From the NCBI RefSeq assembly GCF_007992495.1, contig NZ_BKAJ01000037.1, forward strand, positions 62,001 to 126,000: a DNA stretch of 64,000 nucleotides, written 5' to 3'. The translations under genes and the position numbers were made by a program. The stretch is from Reyranella soli (GTDB lineage: Bacteria > Pseudomonadota > Alphaproteobacteria > Reyranellales > Reyranellaceae). The notes under the pieces were generated by a model, which saw nothing but the letters and a program-made list of their open reading frames with translations, was not told where the DNA came from and ran no database searches. Each line of letters begins with the position of its first letter. Position 1 is the first letter of the stretch. Positions 1 through 7,934 of the stretch are shown here, one piece after another.

Positions 1-149
1 TCGTCCACTTCCGCTTTCGGGCCGACTCCCGACTTTGCTCACGCGAAACACTTCGTCAGAGTTTGACCCTTAGCAGAAATCGACCATCAACAGTGCAGCG
101 AGGCGTCAAGTTCGGCCTGGTCCTCGACAGGCAAGCCCAACGCTAGTCA

Positions 150-1178
150 CTAAGTGGGATGGGTCTCGAAAATGCTGAGCACCGAGTTTGTCGAAACAAT
201 CCTGGCCAGCTTGAAGGCGGCGTCTGACAGGAGTTTCGCGAATTCTTCGCGAGTACGTTCCCGCCCGCCGTCGGACATCACCAACATCTCAAGGTCGATC
301 AGGAAGATTTCCGGCGTTCCTGGCTGTCCAAGTTCCGGCAACTGCCGATCAAGAATTATCAGCCTATCCCCCGACGTCATGGCCTTCCGACAGTTGCGGA
401 GGATCGACATTGACCGCGCATCATCCCAGTCATGGATCACCGACTTCATCAGGTAAGTATTCCCGCCGGTTGGAACAGTCTCGAAAAAGCTGCCACCAAT
501 GACCTTGACTCGGTCGACAACCCCGTGGTCCGTCAAGACGGGTGTCGCCTGCGCGACAACATGAGGCAAATCGAACAAGACTCCTCGAAGGGATGGATTG
601 GCCGCCAGGATCGCGGCCAATAGCTCTCCCGTGCCTCCACCAACATCGACGACGGTGCCTGCCTGGGCAAAGTCAAACGCCTCAAGCACCGCTCGTATCT
701 GGGCCGCCGATACAGCCCTCATCGCCTGATCGTGAATCTCTGATTCTTCCGGGTGCGCGGCGTAGAATTCAAATAGTTCCATTCCAAGCGCGCCCTCCGC
801 TCCTCCGACTCCTTTGCGGACGGCTCCGATCAGATCTGCCCAACAGCGCCAACGCACGCCTCCCACTAGGAACAAGACAGCAGCGCGAAAGGAGCCTGGG
901 ACATCGGATCGTAACATCTCGGCCGCAGGGTTTAGCGAGAATTCACCGCCGCTCGATTCTGCAAAAACCCCAAGCGCGCACAGCGCTCTCATCAAGCGAT
1001 GCAGGGCCGCTGGATCTGTTCCGGTGGCAGTCGCCAGTTCAGCGGCCCTCATAGGCTTTCGCGAGAGGTGATCTGCAACGCTCAGCTTTGCCGCTACGTG
1101 AAGTGCCTGCGATGTCTTCATTCCAGCGATAATCTGCCGAAGTGTGGCAATGGCTTGAGCCCGCGATTGTTCTTCCAT
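150..1178 (-). CDS. SAM-dependent O-methyltransferase (plant-type COMT/CrtF family)
   Basis: Predicted class I methyltransferase of 342 residues, the usual family length. An N-terminal winged-helix dimerisation domain (about residues 15-95, containing ATGTDPAALHRLMRAL) precedes a Rossmann domain with the glycine-rich SAM loop VDVGGGTG near 177-184, LFDLP after the next strand, and SVIHDWDD near 246-253, where His249 is the expected catalytic base. Family members methylate hydroxyl groups on small aromatic or polyketide-like molecules. No neighbouring biosynthetic gene points to the substrate. The ATG has a strong ribosome site (GGGGGAGG) seven bases upstream. It is monocistronic in accessory DNA. 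Family call is firm, substrate unknown. Confidence 0.85.
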   Translation of the reverse strand: MEEQSRAQAIATLRQIIAGMKTSQALHVAAKLSVADHLSRKPMRAAELATATGTDPAALHRLMRALCALGVFAESSGGEFSLNPAAEMLRSDVPGSFRAAVLFLVGGVRWRCWADLIGAVRKGVGGAEGALGMELFEFYAAHPEESEIHDQAMRAVSAAQIRAVLEAFDFAQAGTVVDVGGGTGELLAAILAANPSLRGVLFDLPHVVAQATPVLTDHGVVDRVKVIGGSFFETVPTGGNTYLMKSVIHDWDDARSMSILRNCRKAMTSGDRLIILDRQLPELGQPGTPEIFLIDLEMLVMSDGGRERTREEFAKLLSDAAFKLARIVSTNSVLSIFETHPT

Positions 1179-1289
1179 GCCCGCCTCCCCCTATTGTTCT
1201 AAGGTGACTATGCTCCGCTGCTGATCTCCCGCAAGGGGCGCCACGCCTCGAATGGATACCGGACTGAGCCACGGCCATGATGACGCGGC

Positions 1290-1454
1290 GTGATTTGCTA
1301 TGAGGAAGCAGCCCACACCATCTGGCCCGATGTCCGAGAGTGGCCGTCGGCTGGCCGAACATATCTCGCTCAAAGCGGACCGGACGCGCTGCTCGCCAAG
1401 GCGACGGAACTTGAAGCCCAGGCCGACCAGATAGAGCGCCAGCACAAGACCTAG
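1290..1454 (+). CDS. Possible small protein or gene remnant (54 codons)
   Basis: Open frame starting at GTG. The C-terminal half (DALLAKATELEAQADQIERQ) has the charged, helical look of the short rhizobial hypothetical proteins that sit in accessory DNA. There is no clear ribosome site and two stops lie just upstream, so this may be the surviving 3' end of a longer decayed gene. I do not recognise a function. Confidence 0.25.
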   Translation: MICYEEAAHTIWPDVREWPSAGRTYLAQSGPDALLAKATELEAQADQIERQHKT

Positions 1455-1738
1455 CGGACGCGGCCGCCATCAGGGCCGCTGGTCGACTTTCCGGCCGGGC
1501 AGGTTGCCGCCGCGCCGCAAGCCTTCCTAGTGCCTTCCGGAAGGTTCTTGAGACTTCGGATCAGGGCCGTCGGGCAATGCCGGTAGGTGGTGGGTGTGGG
1601 ACTACAGACACACGAGAAAGCGCGTTGCTTTTCGATACCCCGACGACTGCCGATGATATGGGGGCCGAGCAGCAGAATTGAAGACTCCGCCCGGTGACTA
1701 AAATTGCCGTCGCCGTGTCGCCACGCCGTGCTTCAACC

Positions 1739-1775
1739 AAAAAAAGCCCGGCACGGGGTAAACCCTGCCGGGCGC
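1739..1775 (-). terminator. Rho-independent terminator, minus strand
   Basis: Read on the minus strand, an 8-bp GC-rich stem (GCCCGGCA with TGCCGGGC, 1746-1753 and 1766-1773) is followed directly by seven T residues. This is a classic intrinsic terminator for transcription running leftwards. It lies some 340 bases past the stop of the 2113-2415 gene and about 25 bases past the stop of a doubtful 61-codon frame at 1798-1983. Confidence 0.7.
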
Positions 1776-2112
1776 GTAGTTGAGGGAGGAGATACGCTCA
1801 GCGCGTCGCAAGATTTGCGCCAAGCGGCTGTGGACCAGACGGTGGGCTCTCGTGGATGGTCCCCGGCGGGGCGGATGCGGCCGGCCTACCTGGCTTGTCC
1901 TCCGTTGCCCTTGGTTCAAACGCCGGTTCAAACGTAGCGACGGCGCTATCCCAGCAACCGCGCAACCTGCGTGTGCTGGCCACGTCGACGGCCGGCTGGT
2001 GTGCGCATTCCTCTCGCCTGCAGTGCCTTGGCGAGCGATCGGAGACCTTGCACGCCCCCGCTGCTGTACCGCACGAACGCCCAGCTGGAGCCTGACGCTT
2101 GTGTTCGGTCGG

Positions 2113-2415
2113 CTACTGGCAGCTATCGACTTCCAGGCACGCGGCGCCCCCGGGACTGATTTTGCAGATCTGAAAATTACGCGCACCGACTTTGCTAATC
2201 TCGTCTCTTAGCTGACGAGCAAGAATAGGGCGGTGACCATGGAAGCCGAGCCCTCGGCTTTCTAGGTAGTCGTACAGCTGGTCGCGTCGACCCGCGTCTT
2301 TCTCCACCGCCGCACCGTAGCAGTAGGCTGCGCGCCGCTCCTCAGGCGAAAGGTCCACTTGAGCCCCAACCGGGAAAACCCACAGGGAGATTAAAAAAGC
2401 GATCCACCACCGCAT
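2113..2415 (-). CDS. Small secreted protein of unknown function
   Basis: Predicted 100-residue exported protein. The start at the codon for MRWWIAFLISLWVFPVGAQ is preferred because it gives a textbook Sec signal peptide (short basic start, hydrophobic core, AQ cleavage near residue 18-19). The open frame extends 47 codons further upstream without such a feature. The mature part has four cysteines (AAYCYG, FQICK, AACLEVDSC), suggesting periplasmic disulfides. No family recognised. It stands alone, with a divergent pair of small genes to its right. Confidence 0.55.
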   Translation of the reverse strand: MRWWIAFLISLWVFPVGAQVDLSPEERRAAYCYGAAVEKDAGRRDQLYDYLESRGLGFHGHRPILARQLRDEISKVGARNFQICKISPGGAACLEVDSCQ

Positions 2416-2670
2416 GCACAAAATCGATTCCACTGGCAGAAAAACCGCCTGGGTTCGCCCAGCCAGTGCTGACCAAGGAGTGGGCGGGCGGCCTGATGTG
2501 ACACTGACCAGGAGCACAAGCGCGCGAAGCCTGCTCCCTGAAGCAAAACCTGCCAATCAGGGAAATGGTTACAGGGCGGAGTCGATTGTTTCCCGTCAGT
2601 CCCGCCACGCCTGCGGCCGCCTGGCCAGCCCCCCCCGCAACCACTTGAGACCGGGCTGCGTAAATGGCTG

Positions 2671-2886
2671 ATGGTCGACCAGAACGACCGGTCCGCCCGT
2701 CTCCTGGTGCGGGCATTGTACTATGCGACAGACGGCGACAGGCGCTGGTGGCTACTGCCGACCGAATTGAATGACCTAACGAAACACGCCATCGCAGTAG
2801 CCGTCGATCGCGGCTGGATGCTCGATCGCGGCGACAGTGTTCGCCTAACAGAAGCCGGTCGGGATCTGGTCACGCACGGTGATTAA
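2671..2886 (+). CDS. Small winged-helix-like protein
   Basis: 71 residues. The C-terminal part (AVAVDRGWMLDRGDSVRLTEAGRDLV) has the pattern of a winged helix: a recognition-helix-like segment, a wing with alternating charges, and the LTEAGR turn common in such domains. It could be a minimal DNA-binding protein, but this is inferred from pattern only. It overlaps the next gene by 8 bases, so the two are probably translated together. No strong ribosome site is visible before the ATG. Confidence 0.5.
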   Translation: MVDQNDRSARLLVRALYYATDGDRRWWLLPTELNDLTKHAIAVAVDRGWMLDRGDSVRLTEAGRDLVTHGD

Positions 2887-3226
2887 AATGCCAATAATGG
2901 ATTGGGAAGATTTTCTGCGCGACCATCACCGTCCGCATCTTTTAGAGGTGAAGCTGAAAGTTGCGACATCAGCCAAGATTCTTGCAGCGAGGGCAGTCTT
3001 GGAACGTCTTGCGTTGAGTTTGGGCACGGCTGGCAACTACGCGTTCCATTGGGAAGGTGCAGCTATCTATGCCGCGTTTGAAGAAAATGCTGATGCCGAG
3101 CGATTCGCTAAAGTGTTCAAACCCGAGCAAATCACACGTGATTCAGAATGGGCCTCGAAGACCTACGCGCGGATGGACGACGTTACTTACCAAAGGATCA
3201 CAAGACTACTCAAACGTGGCCACTGA
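2879..3226 (+). CDS. Conserved-looking hypothetical protein
   Basis: 115 residues from a GTG that overlaps the end of the preceding gene; an in-frame ATG at 2888 is an equally good start. The sequence is an alpha/beta mix with no signal peptide or membrane segment. The pattern of charged helices around an aromatic strand (NYAFHWEGAAIYAAF) suggests a compact cytoplasmic domain. I do not recognise the family. Base composition is lower in GC than the housekeeping region, in line with acquired DNA. Confidence 0.5.
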   Translation: MIKMPIMDWEDFLRDHHRPHLLEVKLKVATSAKILAARAVLERLALSLGTAGNYAFHWEGAAIYAAFEENADAERFAKVFKPEQITRDSEWASKTYARMDDVTYQRITRLLKRGH

Positions 3227-3303
3227 CCTCACTGTGGGCCCAGCGCCAAAGCCAGAGGTCGCGACAATTGTTGCGCCTGTTTGGATTGAACGAGCATATC
3301 GGC

Positions 3304-3537
3304 TCAAGGGCGCACGGGTGTCCACCCGGACCCGTGACAGGTTTCGCAAAACGCAGTCCCCACTTTCCCGGTGCCATCACAGGCGGCGCACCGCATCCAT
3401 TCGTCCGCCGCACCGGCACCTTTGTAGGTGCCATTACAGTCGCCGTTACGGCAGCTGGTGCCCACCACTTCGATCGACGCGGGCATGTTGCATCCCGCGC
3501 AATAGGCCACAGGCTTGGGCTTTTCGGCGAAGGTCAT
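3304..3537 (-). CDS. Cysteine-rich zinc-ribbon-like small protein
   Basis: 77 residues with at least seven cysteines in paired arrangement: CAGC near the N-terminus, CRNGDC, then CAACDGTGKV and CETCHGSG. The last two match the CxxCxGxG zinc-binding repeats of the DnaJ cysteine-rich domain, so a zinc-binding fold, perhaps protein- or RNA-interacting, is likely. No J domain is present, so it is not a DnaJ. It is divergently oriented to the MaoC-like gene with a strongly structured spacer between them. Function unknown. Confidence 0.55.
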   Translation of the reverse strand: MTFAEKPKPVAYCAGCNMPASIEVVGTSCRNGDCNGTYKGAGAADEWMRCAACDGTGKVGTAFCETCHGSGWTPVRP

Positions 3538-3563
3538 TCGTCAGCCTAGTGCCGCCCATGATA

Positions 3564-3645
3564 GCCCGCCAGAGTCAAAATCTGACTCACGGGAGCGTTT
3601 TGGCGGGCTGGTAAGTCCTCTGGAGTCCAGCCAGAGGCCAAAACA
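3564..3645. other. Nested inverted repeats between divergent genes
   Basis: An 8-bp outer stem (GCCCGCCA at 3564-3571 with TGGCGGGC at 3601-3608) encloses an immediately adjacent 6-bp inner stem (GAGTCA at 3572-3577 with TGACTC at 3583-3588). A further stem CCTCTGG/CCAGAGG follows at about 3619-3640. The cluster lies between the divergent starts at 3537 and 3734 and could be a structured leader or an operator region. No known riboswitch class is recognised. Confidence 0.4.
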
Positions 3646-3733
3646 GCTGTACGAGTAAAAAACCGGGCCTAGCGGCGCTTCCCGCATTGCTGATCATCAA
3701 GCGGCCGGGGAAACTGTCGTGGGAGGCGCCATC

Positions 3734-4258
3734 ATGAAAGTGATCTACCTGGAAGATCTATCGATCGGCGATAGCTGGGAGTCGAGCGAACACGTTGTCG
3801 ATGGGGATGAGATGCTGGCCTACAATCAACAAAACGACCCTTGGCCGATGCACGTAGACCCGGAAGCCGCTGCCAAGACATCCTACGGTGGCGTGATAGC
3901 AAGCGGCGGGTACACAATATCGATCATGTATCGGCTGGGTCATGAAATCTACAATCGGCCGGACCGGCGATGGGCTTTTCTCGGTGGTTTAGACTGGCAC
4001 TTGAAGTTTGTTGAACCGGTACGCGCCGGAGACAGGCTGCGTGAACGGATAACCATCTTGGAGGCCCGTCCATCAAGTAAACCGGGGCGGGGTATCACCA
4101 AGATCCGGATGGAGCTTGTTAAGAACCGCGGCGATGTTGCGTTGTCGGTCGAAAGCGTGGGAATGATCGCCGCCCGTCCTCCGAATACCAGCTTCGGAAT
4201 GGACCGACATACGCCGACTGCTTTGCCGCCTTCAAGGTACTTTTTGATGCAGTTCTGA
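3734..4258 (+). CDS. MaoC-like (R)-specific enoyl-CoA hydratase family protein
   Basis: 174 residues with a single hot-dog fold. The region around residues 33-65 carries the hydratase-2 signature: D-P-WPMHVDPEAAA followed by YGGVIASGG, giving the catalytic Asp/His pair and the glycine-rich stretch seen in MaoC/PhaJ proteins. These enzymes hydrate trans-2-enoyl-CoA to (R)-3-hydroxyacyl-CoA or act on related acyl-CoA substrates. The ATG at 3734 is chosen over an upstream GTG at 3719 because GGGAGG lies just before it. No fatty-acid or PHA gene is adjacent, so the substrate is open. Confidence 0.8.
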   Translation: MKVIYLEDLSIGDSWESSEHVVDGDEMLAYNQQNDPWPMHVDPEAAAKTSYGGVIASGGYTISIMYRLGHEIYNRPDRRWAFLGGLDWHLKFVEPVRAGDRLRERITILEARPSSKPGRGITKIRMELVKNRGDVALSVESVGMIAARPPNTSFGMDRHTPTALPPSRYFLMQF

Positions 4259-4375
4259 AATGGGACTGGCGCTCACCACCCCGATGAAACGTCCTCGCGC
4301 ATAATGCTCGCCATAGCCTCCAAGTGCGCGATCTGCTGAGGGATGGTGCCTTCGTTGTCGTTCATGACGCCCGGA

Positions 4376-4693
4376 CTACCCGATCTTGCGGAAGTCGGTG
4401 CTGGCGACCTCGTCGAGCTTCTGTTGCAGCTCATCTAGTGCATCAAAGAATTTGCTATGCCGCGCCCACTCCTCTGCTTCTTCCGGAGACAGCGTCAGGG
4501 CGAGGCGGTCCACCCTAGACACGTCGTCGTCGGAAGAGCGCAGCTGTTTGCCCACTAGCCACGCCCGTATCCAGTCGTGCCGCTCCACCTTGCTCGGCTT
4601 CCGTAGTTTGCGAAGCTCGAACCACCTGCCGTGCGCTGCGGCGCGTAAGACGGCGTCGACTTCCTGCTCCTCATCGGCGACGGGGTACGTCAT
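4376..4693 (-). CDS. Hypothetical acidic helical protein
   Basis: 105 residues, all-helical in appearance and rich in Glu/Arg, ending in a heptad-like stretch (FDALDELQQKLDEVAS). The ATG at 4693 follows GGAGC at good spacing; the longer open frame upstream lacks this. No signal peptide or membrane segment. The last 35 codons and their downstream flank occur again in decayed form at 5461-5610, so this gene has been partly duplicated. Function not recognised. Confidence 0.5.
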   Translation of the reverse strand: MTYPVADEEQEVDAVLRAAAHGRWFELRKLRKPSKVERHDWIRAWLVGKQLRSSDDDVSRVDRLALTLSPEEAEEWARHSKFFDALDELQQKLDEVASTDFRKIG

Positions 4694-4948
4694 GGCTATG
4701 CTCCTGAACCCGATTAATCTTGATCCTTTTCGCGGTGTTGCGTCCAGCACAGCGGAGAAACACCTCGAAACAGAGCCCGCGCAGGCGAGGCGGAGGATGA
4801 ATCCGCCATGCTTGATTGAATTCGCGTGAATTTTGCGCGTTCTGGAATCATCCCCTACAAAGTCCCCGCTCGGCCCGTGCGATTGGCCGCCGTCCCTAGG
4901 GAGCGGCCGGCGGTCGTCGAAGGACAATTCAGGAAAGGATTTCGGACC

Positions 4949-5326
4949 ATGAGCGGCGATGATGACGATCATGACGACAGCGATATGTTAGGCGTCGTTG
5001 AGCTTGTGGCGAAAGTCTTCGAACACACACTGCGTATGGCCGGGCGGCATGGCGTTGTTGTCGATGATGCGCAGATAGAACGGACGGTGAAAGCCATTCT
5101 GGAGAAGGAAGATTGCTGGACCTACGAGAGCGATCTTTCGCAAGCCATCATAACGATGCTTGAACTCCCTTTGGCGCTCGGAGCTTACAACGAGCCGCTG
5201 GATTTAGTTCTCTCTAACGAAGTGGTGAGCCAAATTGATCTAAAGAGGTCTAACGCCCAGGCCGCTGACAGGCGCGCTAATGTCCATGTCCTACGTAGGC
5301 CAACGCCGGACAAGCCGAAGCGCTAG
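4949..5326 (+). CDS. Hypothetical protein with acidic N-terminus
   Basis: 125 residues. The start at the codon for MSGDDDDHDD is supported by AGGAAAGGA about eight bases upstream; a longer frame from 4826 exists but has no such signal. After the Asp/His-rich leader comes a helical domain (GVVELVAKVFEHTLRMAGRH) and a basic tail. No membrane segment. No family recognised. It lies between a gene and that gene's degenerate duplicate. Confidence 0.5.
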   Translation: MSGDDDDHDDSDMLGVVELVAKVFEHTLRMAGRHGVVVDDAQIERTVKAILEKEDCWTYESDLSQAIITMLELPLALGAYNEPLDLVLSNEVVSQIDLKRSNAQAADRRANVHVLRRPTPDKPKR

Positions 5327-5492
5327 GGCCGCGCTGGGTCTGGCGGAAACGCTAGCCGCATGTCTGGTTGATTTAATGGCGCTTTTCTCACTCTCGAGGA
5401 TTCAGCCCCCGGTGCCGCCACCGCGCCACCTGTGCTTCCACCATGCTCCCCAAGGGTGAGCGATTTGTTGGGGATGGTGCCTCCGCTGTCGT

Positions 5493-5610
5493 TCATGATG
5501 GGTCGGGCTGGCCAATGCGGAAGTTGGTGCTGGCGATCTCATCTAGCTTCTGCTGCAGTCTGTCGCGTGCGCCAAAGAATTTGTTGAACCTCGCCCACTC
5601 CTCTTCCAGG
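5493..5610 (-). pseudogene. Decayed partial copy of the 4376-4693 gene
   Basis: Minus-strand translation gives LEEEWARFNKFF then RLQQKLDEIASTNFR, closely matching EEAEEWARHSKFF and ELQQKLDEVASTDFR at the end of the 4376-4693 protein. The downstream flank (GGGATGGTGCCT...GTCGTTCATGA on the plus strand) is shared too, so the similarity is at DNA level over about 150 bases (5461-5610 against 4330-4480). The 5' part of the copy is missing or unrecognisable. Confidence 0.65.
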
Positions 5611-5863
5611 CTGCCGTGGTAGCGGCGTGATAGGCGGAAATCAGCAGCGCCTGGAAGGCCTGGCGGCGGGGCTGCTTAGAGGCCGGAGGCGACAGCATCG
5701 GCCTTGACCTGTGCGTTAGACAGGGCGCTCCATTCCTCGGCATCCTCCACAGGTTGCTTCGGCTTGCCCATTTCGCTGTCTTCGGTAACCCGCGTCGACG
5801 CCGCGATTCTCCAGCGCATCCACGCGATCGAGCATGCCGCTATCCGATGCCACGAGCTTCTCC

Positions 5864-6115
5864 GTCGTGTCTGTCAGCCGCCATGTTGTCGGCTGGGCGA
5901 TGGCCGATCATCTGCAGGCCAGCCTGGCGGTGGCGGCACTCGGCATGGCTCTCGAGGAGCGGCGGCCGATCTGGGGCAGCCTGATCCATCACTCCGATCG
6001 CTGGGTGCAATGCGGTGCCGCGTACACCGGGATGCTGATCGGATACGGAATTGCCGCCACCTGCCGGGTCGGCAACCCCTACGATAACGCCAAGGCCGAG
6101 AGCTTCATGACGCCA
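5864..6115 (+). pseudogene. IS3-family transposase remnant (OrfB C-terminal part)
   Basis: An open stretch encodes SRHVVGWAMADHLQASLAVAAL, then GSLIHHSDRWVQC and GIAATCRVGNPYDNAKAESF. These are hallmark blocks of the DDE (rve) integrase core of IS3-family OrfB: the strand after the first Asp, the HHSDRG block with the second Asp, and GNPYDNAxAESF with the catalytic Glu. The N-terminal half and the end are absent, and no terminal inverted repeats were found, so this is a dead fragment. Confidence 0.75.
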
Positions 6116-6426
6116 CCGGCCCGGTCCAGCGTTCGGGGCAAGTCCAGGGCAAGTCCATCCTAACCTCTGACCGGGGACAATTCCGGGGAGCATGTCAGTC
6201 CCCATGGCGTTCTTCATTGAAGGTCGAGCATCTCCAGGCGACCAATGAATGACAGCACAGGCTCACGGCTTTCCAGGTGCCAAACTGCAACGGCGGCTAG
6301 GCGTTTGTGTTAGATGAACATTCCGCGACGCGGCCCTCTAAGAAGCACAGATTCAGGATATGTTGGTCATGGCGCACCGTCCGTAGCCTTCGCGCTTCCA
6401 CTTCTTAATGCAGAGGGCCACCACGG

Positions 6427-6999
6427 CTAGGCAGCGGTCCGCTTTTGAAAGTTCGCGAAGCAAGCGAGAACGGCGGACAGTGACATAAAGGTAGTCAACC
6501 AGGTGAGCACCAACATAAGCCGAACAACGGTGATGGACCACGACCGCCAAAGATTTTCGGGCGTCCATTCAGCCCCACTAAGCTCCCTCTCACCCAACCA
6601 AGGGCAGCTCTTTTCGTGAACCGTCAACGCTACGTCGTTGCACACAAACCCCTTAATCCTGACCACTGATGAACCATTTGGCAGTGGCACGTCGAATGTA
6701 AATTCCGAGTAGATGGCGAGATACAGGAAAAAAGCCGCCACGAGTAAGACTGAGAATCGGATCAGGACCTTGTTTACCGTTTTCCGCGAAGATCTCTTGT
6801 AGATTTGATAGACGAGCACGATCGCGACGAGCATGAACGCCGCTGTTATGAATGGCAAAGCCGCGGGCCAAGGCGGAGCCACACCCAGAAATTTGGCGAT
6901 GAATGGACCTGACCCAGCTACGACAATCCACTTCCAAAGCTTTTGGACATCGCCTAGAAGCCCATGAAACGAATCAAGTCCCGTCCGGTTTTCAGCCAT
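6427..6999 (-). CDS. Four-helix membrane protein, second gene of a two-gene unit
   Basis: 190 residues with four likely membrane segments (about 25-45, 47-67, 80-100 and 157-180). Between the third and fourth lies a probable extracytoplasmic loop of about 55 residues with two cysteines (FVCND and KSCPW). The gene starts 14 bases after the stop of the secreted-protein gene at 7014-7934 and surely shares its transcript. No family recognised. Lower GC than the backbone suggests lateral origin. A role in the envelope together with its partner is inference. Confidence 0.55.
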   Translation of the reverse strand: MAENRTGLDSFHGLLGDVQKLWKWIVVAGSGPFIAKFLGVAPPWPAALPFITAAFMLVAIVLVYQIYKRSSRKTVNKVLIRFSVLLVAAFFLYLAIYSEFTFDVPLPNGSSVVRIKGFVCNDVALTVHEKSCPWLGERELSGAEWTPENLWRSWSITVVRLMLVLTWLTTFMSLSAVLACFANFQKRTAA

Positions 7000-7013
7000 G
7001 TACTTGACGTCTC

Positions 7014-7934
7014 TTAGCGTCGTTCAAAAAAAGTGATTTCCTCGCCGCTTAGCCTACTTACGTCGAAGTCACTCACTCGGGTAGTTCTGTCCGCCCAGCG
7101 AAGTCGAACTTTGTACAGCCCACCGAGAAAAACTCGCTGGCCGTCTCTGATTGCAGGAAACCAATAATTGCAACTAATAGTATCTTCGGGATTAATGCCA
7201 ATCCGTTCGCAGTAGGTAAAATACAGCTTCGGAATGAGTTCTATTTGAGCGGCACTTGGATCTGTGCGAACGAGATAGACGCCCGGTGGACCGCCGCAAA
7301 GCGCAGGATCTAGCTCCGGAATCTGCCAGTTGCGCATTCGCGCATTGGCATTAATTCTCTCAATCAACTCCATTCGATCAAGGTCGACCCACCTGTCGTC
7401 CCGGTTCACAATTTTTCGGAGGGCGTCCAATTCGAGGTCAGCAAGCGCCTTGCGCCACAACACGTCCGGTAACCGGTACCTTGAAAGCACGTATTCCACT
7501 TGGAGGGACGAAGTCGCCAGGCCGTCCAGGAGTTCCTCGATTGAGGGACGGTAGACGCCGGGTGGCGGCCCTGGGTCAGTTCTGGGATCGAAGTACTCTA
7601 CGGGCTTTGAGCCAACGAAATGGGTATCAGAGCAGTTTGCGAGAGAAAGCCGGCTGGGGTCCTGCTTAGCAATGTATGTCTCATCAAACCGGGCTTGTTT
7701 CGAAATGATGTCCTTAATTACCCAATACGCTTGCTGGGGGCTCCCGGTGATTGCGGCGGAGGCGTTCGTCTCAATGGGCGGCGGCCCCGTCATCCGGGGT
7801 GGTGGTGGGATCGTGTCAGTGCTCAGCCGGGGTGGTGGGGGGATAGCGGTAGACGATTGAGACAATACCGGCGACGCGAGGATCACCAGGCTCACTACTG
7901 CTGCAGCCAAAGTCTTTCGGTGAAGCGTACTCAT
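7014..7934 (-). CDS. Exported protein with proline-rich leader, unknown function
   Basis: 306 residues. A Sec signal peptide (residues 1 to about 25, ending ASPVLSQ) is followed by a proline-rich segment with two IPPPPR repeats near 31-47. The folded part holds four cysteines (ANCSD, ALCGG, TYCER, SCNYW), which suggests disulfide bonds in the periplasm. The C-terminal part (VFLGGLYKVRLRW) looks like a beta-sandwich edge. First gene of a two-gene unit with the 6427-6999 membrane protein. I do not recognise the family. Confidence 0.55.
   Translation of the reverse strand: MSTLHRKTLAAAVVSLVILASPVLSQSSTAIPPPPRLSTDTIPPPPRMTGPPPIETNASAAITGSPQQAYWVIKDIISKQARFDETYIAKQDPSRLSLANCSDTHFVGSKPVEYFDPRTDPGPPPGVYRPSIEELLDGLATSSLQVEYVLSRYRLPDVLWRKALADLELDALRKIVNRDDRWVDLDRMELIERINANARMRNWQIPELDPALCGGPPGVYLVRTDPSAAQIELIPKLYFTYCERIGINPEDTISCNYWFPAIRDGQRVFLGGLYKVRLRWADRTTRVSDFDVSRLSGEEITFFERR

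Larger units (their letters stand above)
1179..2112. other. Gene-poor stretch with fragments
   Basis: No convincing full-length gene. Two weak possibilities are a 54-codon plus-strand frame (1290-1454, GTG start) and a 61-codon minus-strand frame (1798-1983) that stops about 25 bases before the terminator at 1739-1775. The latter spacing is what a real small gene would show, but its Pro/Ala-rich sequence matches nothing I recognise. The rest looks like decayed accessory DNA. Confidence 0.4.

Noticed and set aside
1798-1983. 61-codon minus-strand frame before the 1739-1775 terminator
   Set aside because: Spacing to the terminator is suggestive, but the Pro/Ala/Arg-rich product matches nothing I recognise and there is no clear start signal.
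5676-5771. 31-codon minus-strand frame starting MGKPKQPVEDAEEW
   Set aside because: Too short, no ribosome site, and in decayed DNA; may be a fragment of a lost gene but cannot be supported.
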